Below, piece after piece: positions 7,955-15,818 of a stretch of 64,000 bases of DNA (position 1 is the stretch's first letter; each line of letters opens with the position of its first letter). The translations under genes and the position numbers were made by a program. The notes under the pieces are model-generated. The model saw only the letters and a list, made by a program, of their open reading frames with translations. It ran no database searches and had not been told where the DNA came from. The stretch comes from Akkermansiaceae bacterium (GTDB lineage Bacteria > Verrucomicrobiota > Verrucomicrobiia > Verrucomicrobiales > Akkermansiaceae), in assembly GCA_013001695.1 (NCBI GenBank), contig JABDMC010000156.1:1-64000 (forward strand). Direction: 5' to 3'.

Positions 7955-10578
7955 GGTTGTCGGCTCGCCTCGTCGGAAGCTCCGGGTTCGTTTTCAGCTG
8001 GAATCGGGATTTTTGCAAGGACGACCCGAAAGCCGTAATAATCCTCCCGGCGATCGGGCCGCACCGCGTTGCGGGCCGCGGTCCGGAGGTGATCCGGCTG
8101 GTAGCTGTTCCACCCGCCGCCGCGCATGACCCCGTGCAACCCGGAGGCGTTGTAGTCGTCGTCGACCCACTCATGGACGTTGCCCGCGAGATCGTGAATC
8201 CCGTGCGCTCCGGGCGCGAACGATCCGGCCGGCGCCGTGGCGGCGTAGCCGTCCGAGTAGCGCCACGTGACCTGGTCATCCTCGAGCGTCCGGATCGTCT
8301 GGTTCTCGAGAACCAGCAGGAGCGCCTCGTCGTCGGCGAAATTGCCGGCCCCCTCGGGGGGCGGCCACTCCGGGCCCCACGGGAATCCCGCCCGGAGTTC
8401 TTCGCCCCGCTCCTGCGGCCAGTCGCCCATCTCGTCGTCCAACCCGGCCATGATGCTCCACTCCAGGTCGCTCGGCAGGCGGTACTCGTGCTGGCTGGCG
8501 ATGCGCTTCTCGCGGCGTTCCCGGTCCGTCAGCCACGCGCAGAACCGCCGGGCATCCTCGCGGGTCACCTGCACCACCGGGTGGTCCGGGCCCTGCGCGA
8601 AATCCTCCGGCAGGGGCGGAGCCTCGGCCTTCTTCTGGTTCTGCAGGTAGCGCTGGTAGTCCTTGACGCGCACCTCCCAAAGGCCCGCCATGAGGTCCTC
8701 CCCCACCGGGACGAAGGGCATCCCCAATCCGTTCTCCCACTCCCGCCCGAAGACCACCGCCTTGCTCTCCGCGGTCGGCTCCAACTGGATCACCAGGGGC
8801 TGCGGCATCCGGTAATCCGGCCCAAGCTCCATCTCGGACCGGTAGCGGTTGAAACCCACCGCCTCCAGCACCAGCTCCACCTTCCCCGGCTTCACCTTCA
8901 CCCCCGGTTCCCCGCCCTCGTTGCCCAGCAGGGGCGTCTCGCCCCTCAGGATGCCGTTCAAGTACACGTAGGCCCCGGGCGGCACCGAGTCGATCATGAC
9001 CCGCGCGTAGGGAACCTCCCGCACCACGCTGTAAAACGGACGCATCCCCCGCGCCAGCACCTCCGGATCGACCCCCGGAAGCTCGGCCTGCGTGTCGATC
9101 CGGGGCTCCATGACATGGTCCTCGGTGAGGTAACCGTCGCGGCACTTGTCCTCCATCCACTGCATGAACCGCTCGGCCTGCCCCGGGGTGGCGAGCACGA
9201 TGCGCCGCTTCTCGCCGTTCTCGGTGATCGGCACGATCAGCCCTTCCTCCCGCTTGCTGGCCTTCTCGAACTGCCTCCATTCCTCCTCGGCCACGTAGTA
9301 GTGGCTGACGTGCACGTCGCCGTCCCACCCGTAGGGACGGCCGAAGATGTCCTCCCACGGGTCGCCGGCCACCGGGGGCGAATACACCTTCAACACCGGT
9401 TCAATGACGAGCCCTTCCGGGGTGACGATCCCGCCGGCCCACGCGTTCTGGAATCCATCCAGCCGGAACTCGTAGGTCACCTCCTTCCCGACCTCGACCC
9501 GCTGGGGCCGCAGGGGCGTGTCGGCGAGGTAGTTCCCCAGGGTGTCGTAGACCTCCGCGCCGAGGGGGTCGCTCGTCACCGTGACGAGCCCCATGTCCGG
9601 CTGCAGGGGCAGCCCCCGGCCCGCCGCCGCGACGGAGGTCACCTGCCACGGTTGCACCGGCAGGAAGGCCCAGCCGGCCACGGTGAGCAACCCCAGCAGG
9701 GCGAGCCCCGTGATCAGGGCCGGGCTGACCCGCACCGGGCGGCCCTGGCCGCGCTCGAGGCGGCCGAGCTCCATCGCGAGGTCCCCCGCGGTCTTGATCT
9801 TCCGGCGCGAGATCTTCGGTTCACACACGTCGCAGATGGCCCCGTTGAGGGCCCGCCAGCGCTTCAGCTCGTTGTGGTCCGTCGGCAGCTCATCCGGCAG
9901 TTCCGGGAAATCCAGCCGGTCCATCCCGGTCGCCATCTCGTAAAGAACCTTCCCGAGGCTGTAGACGTCGGCCTGGGCGGACCCCGGTCCCTCGGGCGGC
10001 ACGAACCCCTCCGTCCCCACGAAGGTCTGTTGCCCGCGCAGGGCCACGAGCCCGATGTCCGCCAGCTTGGCCTTGCCATCCACGAAGATCACGTTCGACG
10101 GCTTCACGTCCCGGTGCGCCAGCCCGTTGGAGTGCAGGTGCTCGAGCGCCTCGGCCAGCCGCCGGCCGGTCTCGATGCAGAAATCGGTGTCGAGCGGCTG
10201 CTTGGCGGCGCTCTTCATGTCGCTGCGCAGCGTCCGCGGCTCGTATTCCACCGGGTTGATCTCGCGGCCCATGGCCACGTCGTCGCCCAGCTCCATCACG
10301 TAGTAGTAGAACGGCTCGCCCGCATCCCCCCGGCCGACGTGCAGGATGTGCACCAGCCCGGGGTGGTCCCGCGAGATGGGCTCGTATTTCAGAATCCCCT
10401 CGAACTCGCGCTCAAACCCCCGCTCGTCCTCGAAGTCGTCGTGCCAGACCACCTTGGCGGCACGCATCGCTCCGGTCACCCCACGGGCGAGCCAGACCTC
10501 GCCGTAGGCTCCACCACCGATTTTTCGCAGGACCTCATGGTCTGGAATCGTCGGCTCTGGCCGAACCTTAGTCGGCAT
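7951..10578 (-). CDS. Membrane-anchored Ser/Thr protein kinase with PEGA-like region and C-terminal FGE/sulfatase-modifying-like domain
   Basis: An 875-residue chimera. Residues 15-215 form a Hanks-type kinase: glycine loop GGGAYGEV at 21-28, K42, and HRDVKPSN at 155-162. The metal-binding DFG is DIG (174-176). One transmembrane helix at about 285-307 separates the kinase from a second half with PEGA-like beta repeats (VTSDPLGAEVYDTLG and VPPGAYVYLNG). From about 635 to the end is a formylglycine-generating-enzyme-like domain with RLPSDLEWS, GNVHEWVDD and RGGGW. The FGE fold in such kinases is usually non-catalytic and thought to act in ligand binding or assembly. It overlaps the sigma-factor gene by 11 bases. 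Confidence 0.9.
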   Translation of the reverse strand: MPTKVRPEPTIPDHEVLRKIGGGAYGEVWLARGVTGAMRAAKVVWHDDFEDERGFEREFEGILKYEPISRDHPGLVHILHVGRGDAGEPFYYYVMELGDDVAMGREINPVEYEPRTLRSDMKSAAKQPLDTDFCIETGRRLAEALEHLHSNGLAHRDVKPSNVIFVDGKAKLADIGLVALRGQQTFVGTEGFVPPEGPGSAQADVYSLGKVLYEMATGMDRLDFPELPDELPTDHNELKRWRALNGAICDVCEPKISRRKIKTAGDLAMELGRLERGQGRPVRVSPALITGLALLGLLTVAGWAFLPVQPWQVTSVAAAGRGLPLQPDMGLVTVTSDPLGAEVYDTLGNYLADTPLRPQRVEVGKEVTYEFRLDGFQNAWAGGIVTPEGLVIEPVLKVYSPPVAGDPWEDIFGRPYGWDGDVHVSHYYVAEEEWRQFEKASKREEGLIVPITENGEKRRIVLATPGQAERFMQWMEDKCRDGYLTEDHVMEPRIDTQAELPGVDPEVLARGMRPFYSVVREVPYARVMIDSVPPGAYVYLNGILRGETPLLGNEGGEPGVKVKPGKVELVLEAVGFNRYRSEMELGPDYRMPQPLVIQLEPTAESKAVVFGREWENGLGMPFVPVGEDLMAGLWEVRVKDYQRYLQNQKKAEAPPLPEDFAQGPDHPVVQVTREDARRFCAWLTDRERREKRIASQHEYRLPSDLEWSIMAGLDDEMGDWPQERGEELRAGFPWGPEWPPPEGAGNFADDEALLLVLENQTIRTLEDDQVTWRYSDGYAATAPAGSFAPGAHGIHDLAGNVHEWVDDDYNASGLHGVMRGGGWNSYQPDHLRTAARNAVRPDRREDYYGFRVVLAKIPIPAENEPGASDEASRQP

Positions 10579-11392
10579 GCTTCTCCAGTTTCATCAACTC
10601 GCGCTTCAACACCGCACCGACCCGGTGCTTCGCGAGGTAAACCTGCGCCATGCTCACCCCGAGGTGTTTCTGCACTTTTTTCGCCTCCCACTGTTTCACC
10701 ACGTAGTAATCGAATATCTGGTACTGCTTCGGCGACACCTGGGCCTTGACCCGCGCCAGCGCCGCGTCGGCGAGATTCTTCTTCCACTCCACGTCCCACA
10801 TGCGCTCCAGCAGGTCGCCCTTGGGATCCTCGAAGCGGTCGATGAGGGCCGTCTTGCGGTCGTCTTCCCACTCCGCCCCCGCCATGGCGGTGTCCTTCTT
10901 GCGCTTCCGGAACTGGTCGTTGATCCGCCAGCGCGTCATGTTCATCAACCACGTCTTGAACGACCCCTGGTTCGGGTCGTAGAGGTTCTTCTTACTCTGC
11001 TTCGCGATCGAGAGGATGGTCTCCTGCACGACGTCGAAGGCCTCGTCCGAGCGCAGCCCGGCCTTCAACCCGACCGAGTAGATCAACCTCCAGTAGGTCT
11101 GGTAGAACTCGTCCCAGGTGCGCTGGTCTTCCCAGTTCTCGAGCCGCGCGATGAGGCTCTTGCGGGTCCGCGCGTAGGCCTGCTCGAGTTTCCCCCGCTT
11201 GCCGCTTTTCACCACCTCCGCGATGGCCTCCTTCGTGCTCCGGCGCCGGGGCTTCTTCTTCGCCGCGGGGGCGGCCTTCTTGGCCGCCTTGGCCACCGCT
11301 TTCCGGGCGGCCTTCTTGACCGCCTTTTTGGCGGCCGTCTTGGCCGGCTTCTTCGCCGGACCCGGCTTTCTCGACTTCCCTTCCTTCGGCAT
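10568..11392 (-). CDS. ECF-like RNA polymerase sigma factor with Lys/Ala-rich N-terminal tail
   Basis: A 274-residue protein. The first ~55 residues are a basic tail of AAKKA-type repeats resembling histone H1. A sigma region 2 follows (WDEFYQTYWRLIYSVG, AFDVVQETILSIAKQ, FKTWLMNMTRWRINDQFRK), then a C-terminal region-4 helix-turn-helix (VSMAQVYLAKHRVG). The ATG at 11392 is chosen over one at 11440 because AAAAGGA at 11398-11404 lies five bases upstream. It is the first gene of an operon with a membrane kinase and OsmC. Genes for sigma factors next to Ser/Thr kinases, without an anti-sigma factor, suggest control by phosphorylation; that is inference. Confidence 0.88.
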   Translation of the reverse strand: MPKEGKSRKPGPAKKPAKTAAKKAVKKAARKAVAKAAKKAAPAAKKKPRRRSTKEAIAEVVKSGKRGKLEQAYARTRKSLIARLENWEDQRTWDEFYQTYWRLIYSVGLKAGLRSDEAFDVVQETILSIAKQSKKNLYDPNQGSFKTWLMNMTRWRINDQFRKRKKDTAMAGAEWEDDRKTALIDRFEDPKGDLLERMWDVEWKKNLADAALARVKAQVSPKQYQIFDYYVVKQWEAKKVQKHLGVSMAQVYLAKHRVGAVLKRELMKLEKHAD

Positions 11393-11593
11393 TCGATTCC
11401 TTTTAGCATAGAGCGTCACGGAAGTCTCCCGCGGCCTCATTTTTATTTAGCTTACACATATTAAATCTGGTCCCTAAGCATCCGGAAATTCGTTGCCTCC
11501 GCGGGGGGCAATCCGTAGCGTCGAAATCGAGTCTTTTCACCCTCATTCCCAGCCCGCTTTTCCCCGGTGGGACGGGTTCTTCGCCCGCGTCTC

Positions 11594-12187
11594 ATGTCCG
11601 AATCCAGCTCGCATTCGTCCGAACAAGTCGAAAAGATCCGGGAGATTCTCGTAGGCCGGCAGCTGGGCCTTCTTGAGCACCGTCTCGGGAGCCTGGAGGC
11701 CGCCATCGACGCCCACCGGGGTCATGCCGGCGGCGAGGCCCTCGGAGGGGCCGAGTCGACGCACGCCAGCGTCCTCGAGAGCACCGAGGACCTGCGCCGC
11801 CAGTTGCGCGACGAAGCGCAGATCCACAGCGACCAGATCGCGCGGCTCACCGAGCAGCTCAATGCCGCATCCCACCAACTCGAGGAAGCCTCGTCGAAAC
11901 TCGTCGAACAGGACCGCCACGTCGAGCAGCACCTCTCCGAGCAACTCGAACATATCTCCTCGGCGATGGCGGCCCGCATCGACGCCCGCGTCCGCGAGGT
12001 CCTCCAGCACCTCCAGTCCGAGATCGTGCAGTGGAAGCACCAGCTCGACCGTGACCTTCTCGCGGTGCGCCACACCAAGGTCGACCGCCAGGAAGTGCGC
12101 AACCGCTTCGCCCGTCTCGCCGCGGCGGCCATGGAGGACCCGCCGCCAACCGAGGCGCCCCGGGAAGACCAGGGGTTCCTGCTTTGA
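11594..12187 (+). CDS. Uncharacterised coiled-coil protein
   Basis: A 197-residue soluble, acidic protein without recognisable catalytic motifs. From about residue 10 to 170 it is strongly alpha-helical, with heptad-like spacing (LRRQLRDEAQIHSDQIARL, LNAASHQLEEASSKLVEQ, IVQWKHQLDRDLLAV), predicting a long coiled coil. There is no signal peptide or membrane segment. The ATG at 11594 (MSESSSHSS) is preferred to an upstream GTG at 11567, but neither has a clear ribosome-binding site. It is divergent from the sigma-factor gene and ends 19 bases before the next gene, with which it is probably co-transcribed. Function unknown. Confidence 0.75.
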   Translation: MSESSSHSSEQVEKIREILVGRQLGLLEHRLGSLEAAIDAHRGHAGGEALGGAESTHASVLESTEDLRRQLRDEAQIHSDQIARLTEQLNAASHQLEEASSKLVEQDRHVEQHLSEQLEHISSAMAARIDARVREVLQHLQSEIVQWKHQLDRDLLAVRHTKVDRQEVRNRFARLAAAAMEDPPPTEAPREDQGFLL

Positions 12188-12206
12188 GTGCCTGCCCATC
12201 ACCGCC

Positions 12207-13193
12207 GTGACCGAGTTGCCCACCACCCCGTTCCCCGAGCTTCGTCCCCTCGACGAAAAGAGGCGGGTCCCGTCCCTCTCGGACCTGCTGCGCGGCGGAC
12301 CCGGCTTCCCGGCGCCCGCCGGACCTGCCGGCAAGCCTCCCGGCGCGGATCTCCCCGTGCTTCCCTTCGGCTCCGCCGATGCCGCGGTGGTCGCCGCGGA
12401 AGCCCCCCAGGCGGCCGGCGCCCCCACCGGCCGGTTCGCGGAGTCCCTCGCCTCCCTCATGGACGACGAGCGCCGGGACGCCGCGGGATCCACCCTGCCG
12501 CCCATCGCCGACATCGTCCCCGGCCCGGCCGCCACCGACGCGGACCTCGCCGCGGCCCTCGCCGCCCTCCTCGAACCGGCCCTCGACCGGGCGCCGGCCG
12601 TCGACTCCCACGCCGCCCTCCACACCTATCTCGAACCGATGCTGCGCAACACCGTGCGCCGCGCCATCGCCGAGCAACTCCAGGCGTCCAGCCAGTTCAC
12701 CGAGATCGGCACCCTCGACCGCCTCGCGTGGCGCCTGCGCGCCATCTTCTCGAGCCGCACCTACGACGAGATCGTCTTCGAACGCACCCGCCGCTACCAG
12801 GTCGAGGAGGTCTACCTGGTCCGCAAGAAGGACCGGGGGCTGATCTCTTACGCGGTCCACGACCCCGCCCTGCACGGGGCCCCGCGCCGCATCCAGCCTC
12901 ATCTGCGCCGCCTCACCTCCCGCATCCGGGAACAGGACGGGTCCTTCGAGACTTCCCTCGATCTCCCCGAACATCGCGTCGGCCTCGTCCGGGAAGGCGA
13001 GCACTCCCTGCTCCTCGCCGTCATCCGCGGCCGATCCAATGCCCTCGTGCGGGCCGACCTCGATTTCATCCAACGCCAGATCGAGGAGCAGTTCGGCTCC
13101 CGGATCGAGACGAGATCGGACGCGTTCATCCACGTCCTCCAGCCCATCCTCGAGGGCGCATTGCTCATCCAGTCGCCGGCCCCGCCCAGGTGA
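12207..13193 (+). CDS. Uncharacterised protein with disordered N-terminus and a possible Roadblock-like C-terminal domain
   Basis: A 328-residue protein read from a GTG at 12207; no good Shine-Dalgarno decides the start. Residues 1-100 are Pro/Ala-rich and probably disordered. The C-terminal ~190 residues look folded: VEEVYLVRKKDRGLISYAVHD, then ETSLDLPEHRVGLVREGEHSLLLAVIRGRS and a helix DLDFIQRQIEEQFG. This resembles the alpha-beta domain found N-terminal to OmpA modules in some bacteria and, loosely, Roadblock folds; the resemblance is from memory and weak. It follows the coiled-coil gene closely and precedes a DEAD-box helicase. An arginine-rich frame over the same interval was judged a shadow. 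Confidence 0.65.
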   Translation: MTELPTTPFPELRPLDEKRRVPSLSDLLRGGPGFPAPAGPAGKPPGADLPVLPFGSADAAVVAAEAPQAAGAPTGRFAESLASLMDDERRDAAGSTLPPIADIVPGPAATDADLAAALAALLEPALDRAPAVDSHAALHTYLEPMLRNTVRRAIAEQLQASSQFTEIGTLDRLAWRLRAIFSSRTYDEIVFERTRRYQVEEVYLVRKKDRGLISYAVHDPALHGAPRRIQPHLRRLTSRIREQDGSFETSLDLPEHRVGLVREGEHSLLLAVIRGRSNALVRADLDFIQRQIEEQFGSRIETRSDAFIHVLQPILEGALLIQSPAPPR

Positions 13194-13246
13194 ACGGCGC
13201 GTGCTGTTCCCCTTGACCAGTCCGCGCCTTCCCTCTACCAAGCGCC

Positions 13247-14446
13247 ATGTTGTTTAGTGAACTCGGACTTGCGGAGACAGTTCTGCAGGCCGTTACGGAG
13301 TCCGGTTACGAGAAACCCACCCCCATCCAGGCGCAGGCGATTCCGCTCGTCCTCGAGGGGCGGGATGTCATCGGCGCCTCCCAGACCGGCACCGGCAAGA
13401 CCGCGGCCTTCGCCCTTCCGACCCTCTCGAAGCTCGAACCCCTCGGCAAACCCCAGTGCCTCGTCCTCGAGCCCACCCGCGAACTCGCCCACCAGGTCTC
13501 GGAGTCCTTCGAGCACTATGGCCAGCACACCGGCCACAACGTCGCCCTCCTGCACGGCGGCATCGGCTACGGGAGCCAGCTCGAGGCCCTCGATCGCGGC
13601 GCCGACATCGTGGTGGCCACCCCCGGCCGCCTGATCGACCACTTCTACCGCGGCACGATGCGCTTCGGCGCCATCAAGGTCCTCATCCTCGACGAGGTCG
13701 ACCGCATGCTCGACATGGGCTTCCTTCCCGACGTCAAGAAGCTCGTCAACCTCACCCCGTGGGAGGGCCGCCAGACGCTCTTCTTTTCCGCCACCATGCC
13801 GCCCGCCATCCAGACCTTCGCGCAGTGGTGCCTGAAGGACCCGGTGGAGGTCGAGATCGCCCGCGGGCAGGTCGCCTCCACCGTCACGCACGCCTTCTAC
13901 CCGGTCGCCATGGACCAGCGCGACGAGCTCCTTCTCGCCCTCCTCGAGGGGACCGACTACCACTCCGTGATGATCTTCACGCGCACCCGCAAGGAGGCCG
14001 ATTCGGTGGCGGGAATGCTCCGCGCCGACGGTCACGACAAGGTCGCCGTGATGCACTCCGACATCCGGCAGGCGGACCGCATGAAGGCCCTCAAGGGCTT
14101 CAAGGACGGCACCTACGAGGTCCTCGTCGCCACCGACGTCGCGGCCCGCGGCATCGACATCTCCGACGTCAGCCACGTCATCAACTACCGGGTCCCGGAG
14201 AATGCCGAGGACTACGTCCACCGGATCGGGCGCACCGGCCGCGCCGAGAAGGAGGGCGATGCCTTCACCCTTCTCACCGCCGACGAACTCGACTTCGCCG
14301 ATTCCGTGGAGCGCTTCGTCGGCAGGAAGATCGACCGGAAGAAGCTCGACGACTTCAAATACACCTACACGGCCCTTCTCGACGATTCTCCGGCCAAGCC
14401 GATCCGGAAGAAGCGCCGCCCGATGAAGCGGCGCAAGCGCTCGTAG
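13247..14446 (+). CDS. DEAD-box RNA helicase
   Basis: A 399-residue ATP-dependent RNA helicase core. Ordered motifs are the Q motif (GYEKPTPIQAQAIP), Walker A (ASQTGTGKT), PTREL, TPGR, motif II as DEVD rather than DEAD, SAT (FFSATMP), VATDVAARGIDI and HRIGRTGR. A short basic tail ends RKKRRPMKRRKRS, probably for RNA binding. It lacks the long C-terminal extension of DbpA or CsdA, so a RhlE/SrmB-like role in ribosome assembly or RNA decay is likely, though the exact orthologue is not clear. Confidence 0.93.
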   Translation: MLFSELGLAETVLQAVTESGYEKPTPIQAQAIPLVLEGRDVIGASQTGTGKTAAFALPTLSKLEPLGKPQCLVLEPTRELAHQVSESFEHYGQHTGHNVALLHGGIGYGSQLEALDRGADIVVATPGRLIDHFYRGTMRFGAIKVLILDEVDRMLDMGFLPDVKKLVNLTPWEGRQTLFFSATMPPAIQTFAQWCLKDPVEVEIARGQVASTVTHAFYPVAMDQRDELLLALLEGTDYHSVMIFTRTRKEADSVAGMLRADGHDKVAVMHSDIRQADRMKALKGFKDGTYEVLVATDVAARGIDISDVSHVINYRVPENAEDYVHRIGRTGRAEKEGDAFTLLTADELDFADSVERFVGRKIDRKKLDDFKYTYTALLDDSPAKPIRKKRRPMKRRKRS

Positions 14447-14505
14447 GACCCGCTTTCGCGGATGCGCCGTCGACTCCCGGCCCCGGGCCGGGCATACTCC
14501 CGCCG

Positions 14506-15009
14506 ATGAGAATCCTGGCGATCGACCCCGCCATCCGGAATACCGGGTATGCCGTCATCGAGGGCGACCACCGGTCCCACCGCTCGCTCGACTTCGGGGT
14601 CATCACCATCCCCGCGAGGCACGCCCAGTCGCGCGCCCTCGCCGCGGTCCGCGGCGGCCTCTCGAACCTCATCAAAAAGTGGGAGCCGGACGAGGTCGCG
14701 GTGGAGGGCATCATCTACGTGCAGTCCCACCGGACCGCCATCTCGATGGGCGCGGCCCGCGCCGCGGCCCTCATCGCGGCCGCCGACCACGGCCTGACGA
14801 TCTTCGAGTACGCGCCGAAGAAGATCAAGCAGGCCGTCGTCGGGAAGGGCGCCGCGGACAAGCAGCAGGTGGCCTTCATGGTCCGCGCCCTCCTGGGCCT
14901 CGACGAAACCCCGCCGCCGGATGCGGCCGACGCCCTCGCCATCGCCCTCGCGCACCTCTTCGCCTCCGATCCGCTGAAGCAGGCCGCCCTTCCCCGCAAC
15001 GAGGTATGA
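14506..15009 (+). CDS. ruvC: Crossover junction endodeoxyribonuclease RuvC
   Basis: A 167-residue Holliday-junction resolvase of normal length. The acidic catalytic residues are D7 (AIDPAIRNTG), E67 (VEGI) and D139/D142 (DAADALAIALAH). The basic loop VVGKGAADKQQV is present. The ATG at 14506 lies at the expected MRILAID start. Its TGA overlaps the lipB ATG (ATGA), so the two are translationally coupled. ruvA and ruvB are not in the window. Confidence 0.95.
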   Translation: MRILAIDPAIRNTGYAVIEGDHRSHRSLDFGVITIPARHAQSRALAAVRGGLSNLIKKWEPDEVAVEGIIYVQSHRTAISMGAARAAALIAAADHGLTIFEYAPKKIKQAVVGKGAADKQQVAFMVRALLGLDETPPPDAADALAIALAHLFASDPLKQAALPRNEV

Positions 15010-15638
15010 CCGCCGCAATCGAGACCCGCTGGCTCGGATCCGGCGTGGATTTCCACGAGGCCCTCGCCGTCCAGCGGGACCTCGTCGCGCAGCGCCTCGC
15101 CGGGGCCGTTCCCGACACCCTGCTGCTTCTCGAGCACGCCCCGGTCTACACCATCGGCCGCACCCGGGACCGCTCGTCGCTGCACGACCCGGCCCTCCTT
15201 CCGCATCCCGTCGTCGAAATCAACCGCGGCGGGCAGGCCACCTACCACGGTCCCGGCCAGCTCGTCGGCTACCCGATCGTTGACCTCCGCAACCACGGCC
15301 GCGATCTGCACCTCTACCTCCGTCTCCTCGAAGGCGTCCTGATCGACACCCTCGCGGACCACGGCGTGACGGCCGGACGGCGAGACGGGCTCACGGGTGT
15401 CTGGGTCGCGGACCGCAAGATCGCCTCCCTCGGCATCGGCGTGCAGAAGTGGATCACCATGCACGGCTTCGCGCTCAACGTCACCGCCGAGTCGCTGCCC
15501 CCCTTCCTCGCCATCACGCCCTGCGGCATCGCGGACGTCGCCATGACCTGCCTCGAGGCCGAAGCCCGCCAACGCCACGGGGTCCGCGACGTCGCCAAGG
15601 CCCTCGCGGCACGCCTCGGCGCGGCCCTCGCCCCCTGA
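15006..15638 (+). CDS. lipB: Lipoyl(octanoyl) transferase
   Basis: A 210-residue enzyme that moves octanoate from acyl carrier protein to lipoyl domains of 2-oxoacid dehydrogenases and glycine cleavage H protein. Family motifs are RGGQATYHGPGQL, the catalytic lysine in DRKIASLGIGV, MHGFALNV and the catalytic cysteine in ITPCGI. The ATG at 15006 overlaps the ruvC stop by four bases. lipA is not adjacent. Confidence 0.95.
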   Translation: MTAAIETRWLGSGVDFHEALAVQRDLVAQRLAGAVPDTLLLLEHAPVYTIGRTRDRSSLHDPALLPHPVVEINRGGQATYHGPGQLVGYPIVDLRNHGRDLHLYLRLLEGVLIDTLADHGVTAGRRDGLTGVWVADRKIASLGIGVQKWITMHGFALNVTAESLPPFLAITPCGIADVAMTCLEAEARQRHGVRDVAKALAARLGAALAP

Positions 15639-15807
15639 CCCGGGCGCCCTCCCGCGGCGTGGTTTTCCCCGCGATCCGTTCGCCCTCAGCGCTTTGCGCC
15701 CCGCGGCCCGCGTCGATAGTCGGCATGCGTTGAGGAAGGGGGCGAAAGCTTGTCACGAAGGACTCTTGCCCTGCGGGGGGATGCGTGCCGAAATGCGACC
15801 AGTCGAT

Positions 15808-15814
15808 AAGGAGG
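15808..15814 (+). promoter_or_regulatory. Consensus Shine-Dalgarno deciding a TTG start
   Basis: AAGGAGG, four bases before a TTG codon at 15819, is a full match to the anti-Shine-Dalgarno complement and unusual for this window, where most starts have weak sites. It justifies the TTG start of the hydrolase-caspase fusion. Confidence 0.75.
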
Positions 15815-15818
15815 GAAT

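Noticed and set aside
7957-10749. A 930-codon plus-strand open frame opposite the kinase-FGE gene
   Set aside because: It has the same antisense composition bias and no start context, while the minus strand has unambiguous kinase and FGE motifs.
12188-13216. A 342-codon plus-strand frame overlapping the 12207-13193 gene
   Set aside because: The product is mostly Arg and Pro (PAHHRRDRVAHHPVPRASS and similar), typical of a shifted frame. The other frame has balanced composition and plausible secondary structure.
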